Origin: Rhizobium binae
GTDB lineage: Bacteria; Pseudomonadota; Alphaproteobacteria; Rhizobiales; Rhizobiaceae
Assembly: GCF_017357225.1 (NCBI RefSeq)
Contig: NZ_CP071604.1
Location: 375,001-439,000, forward strand
Length of the DNA: 64,000 nucleotides
Direction: 5' to 3'
The notes under the pieces were generated by a model, which was not told where the DNA came from, did not search any database, and saw only the letters and a program-made list of their open reading frames with translations. The position numbers and the translations under genes are program-made. Positions 9,604 through 17,918 of the stretch are shown piece by piece (position 1 is the stretch's first letter; each line of letters opens with the position of its first letter).

Positions 9604-11136
9604 TCAATCCGCCGGCGGCGCCGCCGGCCGCTTGGCATAAAAGGCCTTGGCATCCGCCGTGAAGGCGGCCCGCTGGTCGTCGTTGGTGTAGAACATATGG
9701 CCGCCGCGATAGAGCTTCAGCCCGACGCGACCGCCGGCGAGCGAAGGCGGCAGATGGTCGACCACGTAGCGGCTGACGCCGTAAGGCGTCACAAGATCGC
9801 TGTAGCCATGGGCGATCAGCAAGTGGAATGCCGGGTTGGAGGCGAGCAACTGCCTGACGTCGTCGGTGGCGCTGGCCTGCAGGCGTGATCCGCCGCCGCG
9901 TCCGCCGCCCCAATCCCAGCGCCGGCTGATATCGCCGTCGAGCAGCGAATAGGTCATTTCGGTCCTGAAGCCGAGCGTATTGCGGGCATAGTCGGAAAAG
10001 GCGCCGCCATAGGCGCGGGTGAAGCCGTCGAGAATGGCGTCGTTGCCGCGGTCGTAATCCGATTCCGGGTATGGATCGGGTGCGGCGAAGGAAGCGTCGT
10101 AGGGGCTCATCACCGCGCCGCTGCCCCCGTCCGAATGTTTGACGAAGGAATTGCCGAGGAAGCCGCGGTTGCGGGCGACGATGTCCTCGGGAATGCCCGT
10201 CAGTCCGGCGATCCTGCCATAGAAGGTGGCGGCGGCGGCGCCCGTCGGCGGCGGTCCGGCGAGCGTCGTCAGGTAGTCGCCGAGCGCGAAGGTCTCTGTC
10301 TCGCGCTGCTTCTGTTCGTCGAAGGCGTTGTGCCGGTCGAGTTCGGCCGCCGCCAACGACGGCAGCTCGAGTGCGGCGCCGAGCGCGAACTGATCGGCAT
10401 TGAACATCAACTGGCCTTCCAGCAAGGGCGAAAGCATCACCGCACCGGCGATGACGATGCCCTGGCTTTCCTGCAGCACGGAGGCGACCTTGGCGGCGCG
10501 GAAGCCGCCATAGCTCTCGCCGAGCAGATATTTCGGCGAATTGGAACGGTTGTTGTGGGCGATATAGAGCGCGATCGCCTTGGCAATGCTCTGGGCATCG
10601 GAGTTGACGTTGTAATAATTGGAAGCGTCGTCGGCCTTGACCGTCCGGCTCCAGCCGGTGCCGATCGGGTCGATCAGCACGAGATCGGTGAAATCGAGCC
10701 AGCTATGCGCGTTATCGACCAGCTTCGAATTGGCGCCGTCGCGGCCCTGAGGCCCGAAATCGAGCACTTTAGGCCCGACCAGCCCGAGATGCAGGTAGGC
10801 GGAGGCCGCGCCCGGCCCGCCATTGAAGAGAAAGGTAAGCGGCCGGTCGGCCCCTGCGTCTTTCGCGACATAGGCGGTGTAGAAGATCGCCCCGGTCAGG
10901 GCACCGTCCTGACCGAAGAGATCGAGCGTGCCGGCGGTCGCCGTATAGGCGATCTTCCGGCCGCCGATCGTCAGTTCGTGCGCGGTGACGGAATCGGCCG
11001 GCAGCAGCTTCAGCACGCCATCGCGCGCGCCGATTTCGGCGTTTGCTCTGGATTGGGCGCTTTCCTGGGCCAGAGAAAGGGCAGGGGCCAGCGACGCCGC
11101 AAGCGCGGCCAGCAGAAACAGGAATCTTAGGCGCAT
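9604..11136 (-). CDS. Secreted S10 family serine carboxypeptidase-like peptidase
   Basis: A 510-residue exported serine peptidase of the S10 (carboxypeptidase Y) fold. The ATG at 11136 is preceded by GGAGGAGA and starts a signal peptide (RLRFLFLLAALAASLAPA, cleavage after LAQ). Catalytic triad candidates are Ser in LLGESYGGFRAAK, Asp in HGYSDLVTPYG and His in YRGGHMFYT. The oxyanion region FLFNGGPGAASAY is also present. The upstream extension to 11229 is dropped because the real signal peptide begins later. It is probably periplasmic and removes C-terminal residues from peptides; the true substrate is unknown. Confidence 0.88.
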   Translation of the reverse strand: MRLRFLFLLAALAASLAPALSLAQESAQSRANAEIGARDGVLKLLPADSVTAHELTIGGRKIAYTATAGTLDLFGQDGALTGAIFYTAYVAKDAGADRPLTFLFNGGPGAASAYLHLGLVGPKVLDFGPQGRDGANSKLVDNAHSWLDFTDLVLIDPIGTGWSRTVKADDASNYYNVNSDAQSIAKAIALYIAHNNRSNSPKYLLGESYGGFRAAKVASVLQESQGIVIAGAVMLSPLLEGQLMFNADQFALGAALELPSLAAAELDRHNAFDEQKQRETETFALGDYLTTLAGPPPTGAAAATFYGRIAGLTGIPEDIVARNRGFLGNSFVKHSDGGSGAVMSPYDASFAAPDPYPESDYDRGNDAILDGFTRAYGGAFSDYARNTLGFRTEMTYSLLDGDISRRWDWGGGRGGGSRLQASATDDVRQLLASNPAFHLLIAHGYSDLVTPYGVSRYVVDHLPPSLAGGRVGLKLYRGGHMFYTNDDQRAAFTADAKAFYAKRPAAPPAD

Positions 11137-11171
11137 TCTCTCCTCCGGCGGTGCGGCATGCTGGTTGAGAT

Positions 11172-11277
11172 AGAGCATGTCTCGCAAAAGTGTGCAGCGG
11201 TTTTGCGATAAAGACATGCGTAAAAACAAAGACCTAAAGCGTGACAGGCGAATCTGAAAGATTGCGACACGCTTTAG
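11172..11277 (+). repeat. RIME-like intergenic repeat, copy 1
   Basis: About 105 bp containing two palindromes. The first spans CATGTCTCGCAAAA ... TTTTGCGATAAAGACATG. The second spans AAAGCGTG ... CACGCTTT. It is almost the same as the copy at 14655-14759 (inverted) and clearly related to 53633-53740. The two-palindrome layout and size fit Rhizobium-specific intergenic mosaic elements (RIME). It sits between an S10 peptidase gene and an MFS gene. Confidence 0.75.
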
Positions 11278-11353
11278 CGTAGCATCCGCGGCCGGCGACC
11301 GGCATCAAGAGAAGGTGATGAGTCGCTGAGCCCCGAAATTGAGCAGGCTGATT

Positions 11354-12646
11354 TCAGCCGGACCGCGCCACCGCACGGACATGGACCTCGACCGAGCGGC
11401 CGGCCTTCCAGCCGTTGATCGCCGCTGCCAGTCCGAGCGCGACGAAAAGAAGCGCGCACCAGGAAAAGCTGCCGGTCCAGCCGCGGATGAGGCCGACGAT
11501 GAGCGGGCCGACGGCGGCAAGAAGGTAGCCGACGCATTGCGCCATGCCGGAAAGATGGGCGGCGACATCGGGATCACGTGAGCGAAGCACGATCGTCGTC
11601 ATCGCCGCCGCGATCAGCCCGCCCTGGCCGATGCCCTGTAGCACCGCCCAGAGCCAGATCGTCGATAGCGGCGCGAAGAGCAGGCCGAGCAGGGCAGTGA
11701 CGGCGACGGCGCAAAGGCTGGCATTGATCAGCCGCTGATCGCGGCCGCGCACGGCGATATGCGGCACAACAAGGCAGGATGCGGCCTGCACCATCACCGA
11801 GAGCGAAACGATCGCCCCGGCGGTGACGCCGTCGAGCCCGCGTTCGCGCAGGATCGGAACCAGCCAGCCGAAGACGCAGTAGGCAAGCGCCGATTGCAGC
11901 CCCATGAACAGCGTCACCCGCCAGGCAAGCCGGTCCCGCCAGAGGCCTTTAAGGTGGAATCCGTTTCGTCTCGCCTGGCCGCTGCTGCGCATAACCTGCG
12001 GCAGCCAGATCAGCCCGACGACGAGCGCTGGCAGCGCCCAGATCGCGAGCGCACCCGCAAGCGAGCCGCCGAGAGCGTGCTCGACCGGCAGTGTCAGCCC
12101 GGCGGCACTCGCCGCACCTGCGCAGAGCGCCATCGTGTAGAAGCCGGTCATCAGCGCGGTGCGGGTGGCGAAATCCCGTTTGACCAAACCCGGCAACAGA
12201 ACGTTGCCGACGGCGATGCAGGCGCCGGCGAGCGCCGTGCCGATGAAGAGCAGCGGTACCGAGGAAAGACCGCGCAAACCAGTGCCGAGCGCCAGGAGCA
12301 GGACAACGCCGAGCAGCGTGCGCTCCGAACCGAAGCGCTGGGCGAGGCGCGGCGCCAGCGGCGAGAAGGCCCCGAGGCAGACGACTGGCAGCGTCGTGAG
12401 CAGGCTGGCGCCGAGTGCCGTGAGACCAAGTTCCGAGCGGATCTCGGGCAGCAGTGCCGAGGCGCTTGAAAAGACCGGGCGCAGGTTGAAAGCGATCAGC
12501 ACGAGGCTCGCCCCGAGCAGGACACGATCCGCGGCACCGCCCACCGGTGTCGCCTGCGGCGACGGCAGGCTGCCGGCCTCGGCATCGATCAGCAGTTCGT
12601 CGGCCGGGTCGAGCGTGGCGGCGAGATCGTTGGAAGGCGCGCTCAT
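11354..12646 (-). CDS. MFS transporter, CynX/NimT type
   Basis: A 430-residue inner-membrane carrier with about 12 hydrophobic segments after a 40-residue acidic cytoplasmic N-terminus. The segment LIAFNLRPVFSSASALLPEI in the first helix is typical of the CynX/NimT (cyanate, 2-nitroimidazole) branch of the MFS. Its start codon overlaps the stop of the GntR regulator (ATGA, 12643-12646), so the two genes are translationally coupled and the regulator probably controls this carrier. Substrate unknown. Confidence 0.85.
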   Translation of the reverse strand: MSAPSNDLAATLDPADELLIDAEAGSLPSPQATPVGGAADRVLLGASLVLIAFNLRPVFSSASALLPEIRSELGLTALGASLLTTLPVVCLGAFSPLAPRLAQRFGSERTLLGVVLLLALGTGLRGLSSVPLLFIGTALAGACIAVGNVLLPGLVKRDFATRTALMTGFYTMALCAGAASAAGLTLPVEHALGGSLAGALAIWALPALVVGLIWLPQVMRSSGQARRNGFHLKGLWRDRLAWRVTLFMGLQSALAYCVFGWLVPILRERGLDGVTAGAIVSLSVMVQAASCLVVPHIAVRGRDQRLINASLCAVAVTALLGLLFAPLSTIWLWAVLQGIGQGGLIAAAMTTIVLRSRDPDVAAHLSGMAQCVGYLLAAVGPLIVGLIRGWTGSFSWCALLFVALGLAAAINGWKAGRSVEVHVRAVARSG

Positions 12647-13332
12647 GACAGGATCATCCGCTCAAGGGCGGCGAGAACCGGCGCCATGAAGCGGCGCACC
12701 GCTGCATCCGCCTTGTCCGGATTGCCAGTTTCGATCGCGTCGACGATATCGGCATGAGCCTGGATATCCGGTTCGGGGATATCCTGCCCCAGGGTCGCCG
12801 CGATCGTCTCGGCGATCGAGGCCGAGAAGAAATCATAGATCTCGACCATCGCCCGGTTGCCCGACGCGGCGATGACAGCCTTATGGAAGGCGAGGTCGCG
12901 CTCGATGAAGCCGGCCTTATCGCCGCCGTCATAGGTGCCGCGCTCGGAAAGCAGCCGACGAAGCTCCGTTACCGTCTCCGGCGTCTGGCGAACCGCCGTC
13001 AGCCGGGCGGCCTCGACGTCGAGCGCCAGGCGCGCCTCGAATTGGTCGCGCAGGCTGGCGCGCCGCGCCATCGTCAGCGGCCGGCCGGCATCGCTGACCG
13101 AGCGGACATAGGTGCCGGAACCCTGCCGCGTTTCGAGATAGCCCTGGAAGACGAGAACGCGTACCGCTTCGCGCACCGTGCCGCGGCTGACGGAGAGCAT
13201 GGCCGACAGCGATGCTTCATTCGGCAATTTATCGCCGACCGCCCAGCGTTTGCCGAGGATGTCACTGCGGATCGCCTCGATCGCCTCATCGGCGAGATTT
13301 GTCCTGCTGATCGCACGCATGTCGCTACTCAT
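12643..13332 (-). CDS. FadR-subfamily GntR transcriptional regulator
   Basis: A 229-residue repressor. The N-terminal winged helix covers about residues 10-75 (GDKLPNEASLSAMLSVSRGT, then VREAVRVLVFQGYLETRQG). An all-helical FCD ligand domain follows (about 90-225, with ERDLAFHKAVIAASGN, whose Asp and His usually hold a metal). The ATG at 13332 lies inside a large operator palindrome (13324-13360); ATG at 13320 is an equally possible start. Neither has a clear ribosome site. The first gene of an operon with the MFS carrier, it is almost certainly autoregulated. Confidence 0.88.
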   Translation of the reverse strand: MSSDMRAISRTNLADEAIEAIRSDILGKRWAVGDKLPNEASLSAMLSVSRGTVREAVRVLVFQGYLETRQGSGTYVRSVSDAGRPLTMARRASLRDQFEARLALDVEAARLTAVRQTPETVTELRRLLSERGTYDGGDKAGFIERDLAFHKAVIAASGNRAMVEIYDFFSASIAETIAATLGQDIPEPDIQAHADIVDAIETGNPDKADAAVRRFMAPVLAALERMILS

Positions 13333-13360
13333 AAAGTCATCGGATGACTTTATGAGTAGC
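13324..13360. promoter_or_regulatory. 37-bp perfect operator palindrome overlapping the GntR gene start
   Basis: Perfect inverted repeat with 18-bp arms (13324-13341 and 13343-13360) around a single central G at 13342. The core is CATAAAGTCATC and its mirror. The arms include the start codon of the GntR gene. FadR-type GntR proteins bind short palindromes of about 15-17 bp, so this extended version probably covers an autoregulatory operator. As RNA it would also form a hairpin that hides the start. Confidence 0.8.
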
Positions 13361-13395
13361 TGACTTTCTCCTTTTCGTCAAAGTAAAATTCGGGC

Positions 13396-13425
13396 AATAA
13401 AAAGGGCCGCCTCAGCGACCCTTTC
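13396..13425 (-). terminator. Intrinsic terminator (minus strand) after the small ORF
   Basis: Read on the minus strand: AAGGGTCGC, loop TGAG, GCGGCCCTT, then a T-rich tail. The stem is 9 bp with one G-T pair. It lies about 60 bases downstream of the stop codon of the 23-residue ORF at 13483-13554 and would end that transcript. Confidence 0.65.
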
Positions 13426-13482
13426 CATGAGTTTGGCCTCGAACTGGCCTGGACTGTCAAAGCAGCCCCAGGAAGGCGGGTT

Positions 13483-13554
13483 TTAGAGCGAGGGCTGCCT
13501 CGCTTTCATCACCTCTTCCATGCCCGTTACGAGGTCCGAAATCTCATTAGACAT
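13483..13554 (-). CDS. Candidate 23-residue small protein
   Basis: ATG at 13554 is preceded by GAAAGGAAGGTGATCCA, a good ribosome site, and the 23-codon frame ends at 13483. The product begins MSNEISDLVTGMEEVMKARQ and is amphipathic and acidic, with no signal or membrane segment. A terminator follows on the same strand. The same frame is open upstream to a TTG at 13725 without a convincing ribosome site, so an 80-residue version is the alternative. A perfect inverted repeat GTGTTC-N6-GAACAC lies upstream at 13649-13666. No family recognised. Confidence 0.4.
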   Translation of the reverse strand: MSNEISDLVTGMEEVMKARQPSL

Positions 13555-13814
13555 TGGATCACCTTCCTTTCGTTCTGTTGCCGATAGATCGAAGGTAGGC
13601 CGATTCTTCTCCGATTCAAGAAGAAATTGTTTCTGCTGGGACAGGAAGGTGTTCACAAAAGAACACAGCGTTTCGTCGAATTTGAAGCGCTGCCCAGTCA
13701 CGAATCCGTCATGATCGGCTTGCAAACCGGTCGCTCGTTAAGCTGTTGTTAGCCGCGCCGTCAGACAATTTCAGCATTCCCGCCGATGCGGCGGCGGGTT
13801 CCGGAGCAAGAGCC

Positions 13815-14627
13815 ATGTGTCGCTGGGCAGCCTATCGCGGAGACCCTCTCTATCTTGAGGAGCTGGTATCTTCGCCCGCCCATTCGCTGATCGAGCAGTC
13901 CCATTGCGCCACCCGTGCCAAGACGGCAACGAACGGCGACGGCTTCGGCATCGCCTGGTATGGCGACAGGCCCGAGCCCGGCCGCTACCGCGATATCCTG
14001 CCGGCCTGGTCGGACTGCAATCTGAAGAGCCTGGCGCGGCAGATCCGCTCGCCGCTCTTCCTCGCCCATGTCCGCGCCGCCACCGGCGGCGGCACGCGCC
14101 GCGACAATTGCCACCCCTTCACCCACGACACCTGGTCCTTCATGCATAACGGCCAGATCTCCGGCTTTGAGCGCCTGCGCCGGCCGATGGAGGCGATGCT
14201 CGACGACGAATTGTTCAATGCCCGCAGCGGCACGACCGATTCCGAACTGATGTTCCTTCTGGCGCTGCAATTTGGCCTGCGCGAGGCGCCGATCGCCGCG
14301 ATGGCTGCTATGGTCGGCTTCGTCGAAGACCTGGCCGAAAACATCATCGGCTCGATCCTGCTGCGCTTTACCGCCGCCTTCTCCGACGGCAATACGCTCT
14401 ATGCGATCCGCTATGCCACGGATCGCAAGGCCCCGACGCTTTATGCCTCGCCGGTCGGCGCCGGCTATTGCCTCGTCTCCGAGCCGTTGAACGACGATGT
14501 CGACGCCTGGGCGGAAATTCCCGATGGCAGCGCCGTCACCGTCGGCAAAGACGGCATCGACGTCGCGGATTTCCGGCCGGAAAATCAGCGCGCCGCCAAG
14601 CTGCAGCCTTTGGCTGTCTCGGCATAA
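13815..14627 (+). CDS. Class II glutamine amidotransferase (YafJ-like)
   Basis: A 270-residue Ntn-hydrolase-type glutamine amidotransferase. The product starts Met-Cys-Arg-Trp, so Met removal exposes the catalytic N-terminal Cys; the frame upstream of 13815 is therefore not coding. Further class II signatures are NGDGFGIAWYG, AHVRAAT and HPFTHDTWSFMHNGQISGF, which hold glutamine and the oxyanion. There is no synthase domain, as in YafJ and the EgtC family. EgtC is the gamma-glutamyl hydrolase of ergothioneine synthesis, but this sequence has no egtB/egtD neighbour, so the specific reaction is unknown. Confidence 0.85.
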   Translation: MCRWAAYRGDPLYLEELVSSPAHSLIEQSHCATRAKTATNGDGFGIAWYGDRPEPGRYRDILPAWSDCNLKSLARQIRSPLFLAHVRAATGGGTRRDNCHPFTHDTWSFMHNGQISGFERLRRPMEAMLDDELFNARSGTTDSELMFLLALQFGLREAPIAAMAAMVGFVEDLAENIIGSILLRFTAAFSDGNTLYAIRYATDRKAPTLYASPVGAGYCLVSEPLNDDVDAWAEIPDGSAVTVGKDGIDVADFRPENQRAAKLQPLAVSA

Positions 14628-14654
14628 TCGTCGTCGAAATCGAAAGCGATTTCA

Positions 14655-14759
14655 AAAGCGTTCGCGATCTTTCAGATTCGCTTGTCACGCTTTAGGTCTT
14701 TGTTTTCACGCATGTCTTCATCGCAAAACCGCTGCACACTTTTGCAAGACATGCTCTAG
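14655..14759 (-). repeat. RIME-like intergenic repeat, copy 2 (inverted)
   Basis: Nearly identical in reverse complement to 11172-11277: GCATGTCTTGCAAAAGTG at one end and the GATCTTTCAGATTCGC arm at the other. It directly abuts the coaBC stop codon at 14760 and follows the amidotransferase stop, so it fills the convergent gap and may work as a bidirectional terminator or mRNA-stabilising hairpin. Confidence 0.75.
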
Positions 14760-15968
14760 CTACGCGTGGAAACGCTCGGCGATCAGCGCCGCCAGCCTTT
14801 CGGCAACCTCTTCTTTCGCCAGGTCAGGCCATTGCTCGACACCGTCGTGACGGACGAGTTTGACGCTGTTGCGGCTGCCGCCCATGATGCCGGTCGCCGG
14901 AGAAACGTCGTTGGCGACGATCATGTCGGCGCCCTTCCTCTCGAGTTTCGCCCTCGCATTGCTCTCCACGTCCTGCGTCTCGGCGGCAAAGCCGATCACC
15001 AGTTTCGGCCGCATCGTGTGATGGCCGATGGTTTTGAGAATGTCGGGATTTTCAGTCAGCGCCAGCGTCGGAATGGATTCGCCCGGATGTTTCTTCAGCT
15101 TCTGGTCGGCGGCCGAGGCGACGCGCCAGTCCGCCACCGCCGCCACCATCACGGCGATATCGGCCGGCAGCGCCGCCAGCACGGCATCACGCATTTCCTC
15201 GGCCCGCTCGACATGGACGGTGTGGACGCCGACGGGGTCGGCGATCGCGACCGGCCCGGAGACGAGCGTCACCTCTGCCCCGAGCTTGGCAAGGGCTGCG
15301 GCGATCGCATGGCCTTGCCGGCCGGAGGAGCGGTTGGCGATGTAGCGCACCGGATCGATCGGCTCATGCGTCGGTCCTGACGTGACGATCGCCTTGCGTC
15401 CTTTCAGCGGTTTTTCCCCGTCATCGAGCATGGTTTCGGCGGCAGCGACGATATCAAGCGGCTCTGCCATCCGGCCGAGCCCGGCCTCGTGGCTTTCCGC
15501 CATCTCGCCGGCCATCGGCCCGACAAAGCGGACGCCATCGTCCCTCAGCCTTGCCGCATTGCGCCGGGTCGCGGGATGCGCCCACATTCTGGGGTTCATC
15601 GCCGGTGCCGCAAGCACCGGCCTCGCCGTTGCCAGAAGCACGGTCGAGGCGAGATCGTCGGCGAGCCCGTTCGCCATCTTCGCCATCAGGTCGGCGGTGG
15701 CGGGAGCGATGAGCACGAGGTCGCAGTCGCGCGCCAGCCTGATATGACCGACATCCTGTTCGTCCTGCCGCGAAAACAGATCGACGAACACATGGTCCGC
15801 CGCCAGCGCGCCGACGGCAAGCGGCGTGACGAATTCCTGAGCCCCTTTGGTCAGGATCGGGCGCACACTGGCGCCGCGCTCGCGCAGCCGGCGGATCAGG
15901 TCCAGGCTCTTATAGGCGGCGATGCCGCCGGAAATGATGAGGAGGATGCGTTTTCCGCTGAGAGCCAT
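14760..15968 (-). CDS. coaBC: Bifunctional phosphopantothenoylcysteine decarboxylase / phosphopantothenate-cysteine ligase
   Basis: Catalyses two steps of coenzyme A synthesis: ligation of cysteine to 4'-phosphopantothenate and decarboxylation of the product. In the 402 residues, the N-terminal flavodoxin-like CoaC domain (about 1-185) has SGGIAAYKSLDLIRRL, the catalytic His in DVGHIRLARDC and the PAMNPRMW substrate clamp. The CoaB domain (about 190-400) begins KGRKAIVTSGPTHEPIDPVR and keeps the NRSSGRQGHAIA nucleotide loop. Length and motifs are normal. It is transcribed alone on the minus strand. Confidence 0.96.
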   Translation of the reverse strand: MALSGKRILLIISGGIAAYKSLDLIRRLRERGASVRPILTKGAQEFVTPLAVGALAADHVFVDLFSRQDEQDVGHIRLARDCDLVLIAPATADLMAKMANGLADDLASTVLLATARPVLAAPAMNPRMWAHPATRRNAARLRDDGVRFVGPMAGEMAESHEAGLGRMAEPLDIVAAAETMLDDGEKPLKGRKAIVTSGPTHEPIDPVRYIANRSSGRQGHAIAAALAKLGAEVTLVSGPVAIADPVGVHTVHVERAEEMRDAVLAALPADIAVMVAAVADWRVASAADQKLKKHPGESIPTLALTENPDILKTIGHHTMRPKLVIGFAAETQDVESNARAKLERKGADMIVANDVSPATGIMGGSRNSVKLVRHDGVEQWPDLAKEEVAERLAALIAERFHA

Positions 15969-16091
15969 GGCTTTCTACCCGTCGCCTTATTGACCGGCCC
16001 CGACCCTAAGCCTTTGGCGCAGAACATGCAATCGCGCGAACGGGCTGGAGAGGGATCCCCAGTCCGCCGGCCAATATCATACTGCGCCATC

Positions 16092-16856
16092 TCAACTGCG
16101 GGTGACCGAAATGCCGCCGTCGACCAGCGAAGCCGTGCCGGTGACGAAGCTCGCATCGTCGGAGGCGAGGTAGAGAACCGAGCGGGCGATTTCTTCCGGG
16201 GTCGCGACGCGCTTCAGCGCATGCATATTGGTGATGGCAGCCTGTTTCTCCGCCGTATCGTTCACGTCACGGTACATGTCGGTATCGACGGCGCCCGGCA
16301 GGATGGCATTGACGCGTATCCCCTGCGGCCCGAATTCAGCGGCGAGCGCCTGCGTCAGGCCGATCAGGCCGGATTTGCTGGCGGCGTAGGCGGCAACGCC
16401 GGGAAAGGCGAAACTGTAGCCGACGAAGGTCGAGGTGAAGATCACCGAGCCGCCGCCATTGTCCGCCATCGCGCCGATCTGATGTTTGGCGGCGAGAAAG
16501 GAGGCCGTGAGATTGACGGCCAGCGCCTCGCTGAAACCTGCTTCCGAGACACCGGTGCTCGGACCGGCTTCACCGATGATGCCGGCATTGTTGAAGGCGA
16601 TATCGAGCTTGCCGTAGTTGGTCACGGCCGCCGCCACCAGCGCCTTGTGATAGTCTTCCGAGCGGACATCGCCGGCAACGGCGATGGCATCGCCGCCTTC
16701 CGCCTTGATCTCCGCAACGAGGCTGTCGAGTTCACGCTCGCGGCGGGCGCCGACGACGACCTTGGCACCTTCGGCGGCAAAGAGCTTTGCGGTGACGCGG
16801 CCGATGCCGGAGCTTGCGCCGGTGACGATTGCGATCTTGTTGTTCAAGCGGTTCAT
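16092..16856 (-). CDS. SDR family oxidoreductase
   Basis: A 254-residue classical short-chain dehydrogenase. The NAD(P)-binding motif TGASSGIG is near residue 15, NNAG around 90, and the catalytic Ser-Tyr-Lys is visible as Ser in IFTSTFVGYS and YAASKSG. The C-terminus ends in the usual VTGTASLVDGGISVTRS. An Arg after the second strand (GARRERE) suggests NADP preference. The ATG at 16856 follows AGGAGATGG. It is divergent from a LysR regulator, which probably controls it. Substrate unknown. Confidence 0.88.
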   Translation of the reverse strand: MNRLNNKIAIVTGASSGIGRVTAKLFAAEGAKVVVGARRERELDSLVAEIKAEGGDAIAVAGDVRSEDYHKALVAAAVTNYGKLDIAFNNAGIIGEAGPSTGVSEAGFSEALAVNLTASFLAAKHQIGAMADNGGGSVIFTSTFVGYSFAFPGVAAYAASKSGLIGLTQALAAEFGPQGIRVNAILPGAVDTDMYRDVNDTAEKQAAITNMHALKRVATPEEIARSVLYLASDDASFVTGTASLVDGGISVTRS

Positions 16857-16932
16857 GGTTCCATCTCCTATGTTGCAGCGAGGCGGCCCCTGCCGTCCCT
16901 TCCGTTGAATGGAAGATGGCATTTTCTTTTTG

Positions 16933-16979
16933 TTCGGATTAGTATCCAGATCGGGGAAGTCGAATTCGGAAAGTCCGAA
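16933..16979. promoter_or_regulatory. Candidate LysR operator with three TTCGGA half-sites
   Basis: A perfect inverted repeat TTCGGA-AAG-TCCGAA occupies 16965-16979, and a third TTCGGA half-site lies at 16933-16938, 32 bases upstream in the same orientation as the first arm. The array sits in the divergent gap between the SDR gene and the LysR gene, touching the LysR start at 16982. This is the expected place for an autoregulatory site. Confidence 0.55.
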
Positions 16980-16981
16980 CA

Positions 16982-17893
16982 ATGATCAGGATCGAAGGCA
17001 TTGCCGCTTTCGTTGCCGTCGTCGAGGCCGGCTCGGTCAGCGAGGCGGCCCGGCGGCTCAGGCTCTCAAAATCCGTCGTCAGCGAAAGGCTGGCAGAACT
17101 GGAGAAGGCGCTGGGCGGCACGCTGCTGCACCGAACGACGCGCAAACTCACTCTGACCGAGGACGGTGCGGTCTTCCTGGAACGGGCCGGGCGCATCGTG
17201 CGCGAGATCGAGGAGGCGGCCGCCGACATGGCTGAGCGGCGCGGCACGCTGTCCGGCCCGATCCGTATTGCTGCACCCGTCACCTTCGGCCGCATGCATC
17301 TCGGTCCGGCGCTCTATCCCTTTCTCGCCGAACATCCCGATATCCACCTGACGCTGGATATAGACGACCGCCGTGTCGATGCCGCGTCGGACGGCTATGA
17401 CGCCATCATCCGCAACGGCCCGCTCGCCGACAGCCGGCTGGTCGCCTGGAAGCTTGCGCCGAGCCGCCGCCTTCTCTGCGCCTCGCCGGTTTATCTCGCC
17501 CGCCAGGGAATGCCGACCTCGCTCGCCGACTTGAACAGTCATCGCGGCATCTTCTACACCAATCGCGGTGTCGCCGACTGGCGCTTCCAGACGCTAGAGG
17601 GCGCGATCCTCGTCCGCGCAAAACCGGCGCTCGGCATCAACAACGGCGATATGCTCCGCGACGCGGCCATCGCCGGCCTCGGTATTGCGCTGCTGCCCGC
17701 CTTCATTGCCGGCCCGGCAATCCGCGAGGGCCTGCTTGCCGAAATCGATGTCGGTCACAGGCCGGAAGCCGAATTCATCTACATGGCCCGTCCCGCCGGT
17801 CGCAATCCCTCGGCCAAACTGCGTGCTATCGCCGATCATCTGAAGAAGAGTTTTGGCGATCCGCCCTATTGGGATATTGCGGATAATCCATGA
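16982..17893 (+). CDS. LysR family transcriptional regulator
   Basis: A 303-residue regulator with the N-terminal winged helix-turn-helix (about 3-62; FVAVVEAGSVSEAARRLRLS, then KSVVSERLAELEKALG) and a C-terminal PBP2-type effector domain (about 90-295). The CrgA/DsdC-like branch is suggested by GPIRIAAPVTFGRMHLGPAL and YDAIIRNGPLADSRLVAWKL. It is divergent from the SDR gene and shares a TTCGGA palindrome with it. The MFS carrier begins 26 bp downstream and may be co-transcribed. The inducer is unknown. Confidence 0.88.
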   Translation: MIRIEGIAAFVAVVEAGSVSEAARRLRLSKSVVSERLAELEKALGGTLLHRTTRKLTLTEDGAVFLERAGRIVREIEEAAADMAERRGTLSGPIRIAAPVTFGRMHLGPALYPFLAEHPDIHLTLDIDDRRVDAASDGYDAIIRNGPLADSRLVAWKLAPSRRLLCASPVYLARQGMPTSLADLNSHRGIFYTNRGVADWRFQTLEGAILVRAKPALGINNGDMLRDAAIAGLGIALLPAFIAGPAIREGLLAEIDVGHRPEAEFIYMARPAGRNPSAKLRAIADHLKKSFGDPPYWDIADNP

Positions 17894-17918
17894 TTCGAAG
17901 GGTCGTCAGGATGAAGAT

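Noticed and set aside
13815..14627. EgtC of ergothioneine biosynthesis
   Set aside because: Tempting next to an ergothioneine cluster, but the protein fits general YafJ-type amidotransferases, and egtB and egtD are not in the window.
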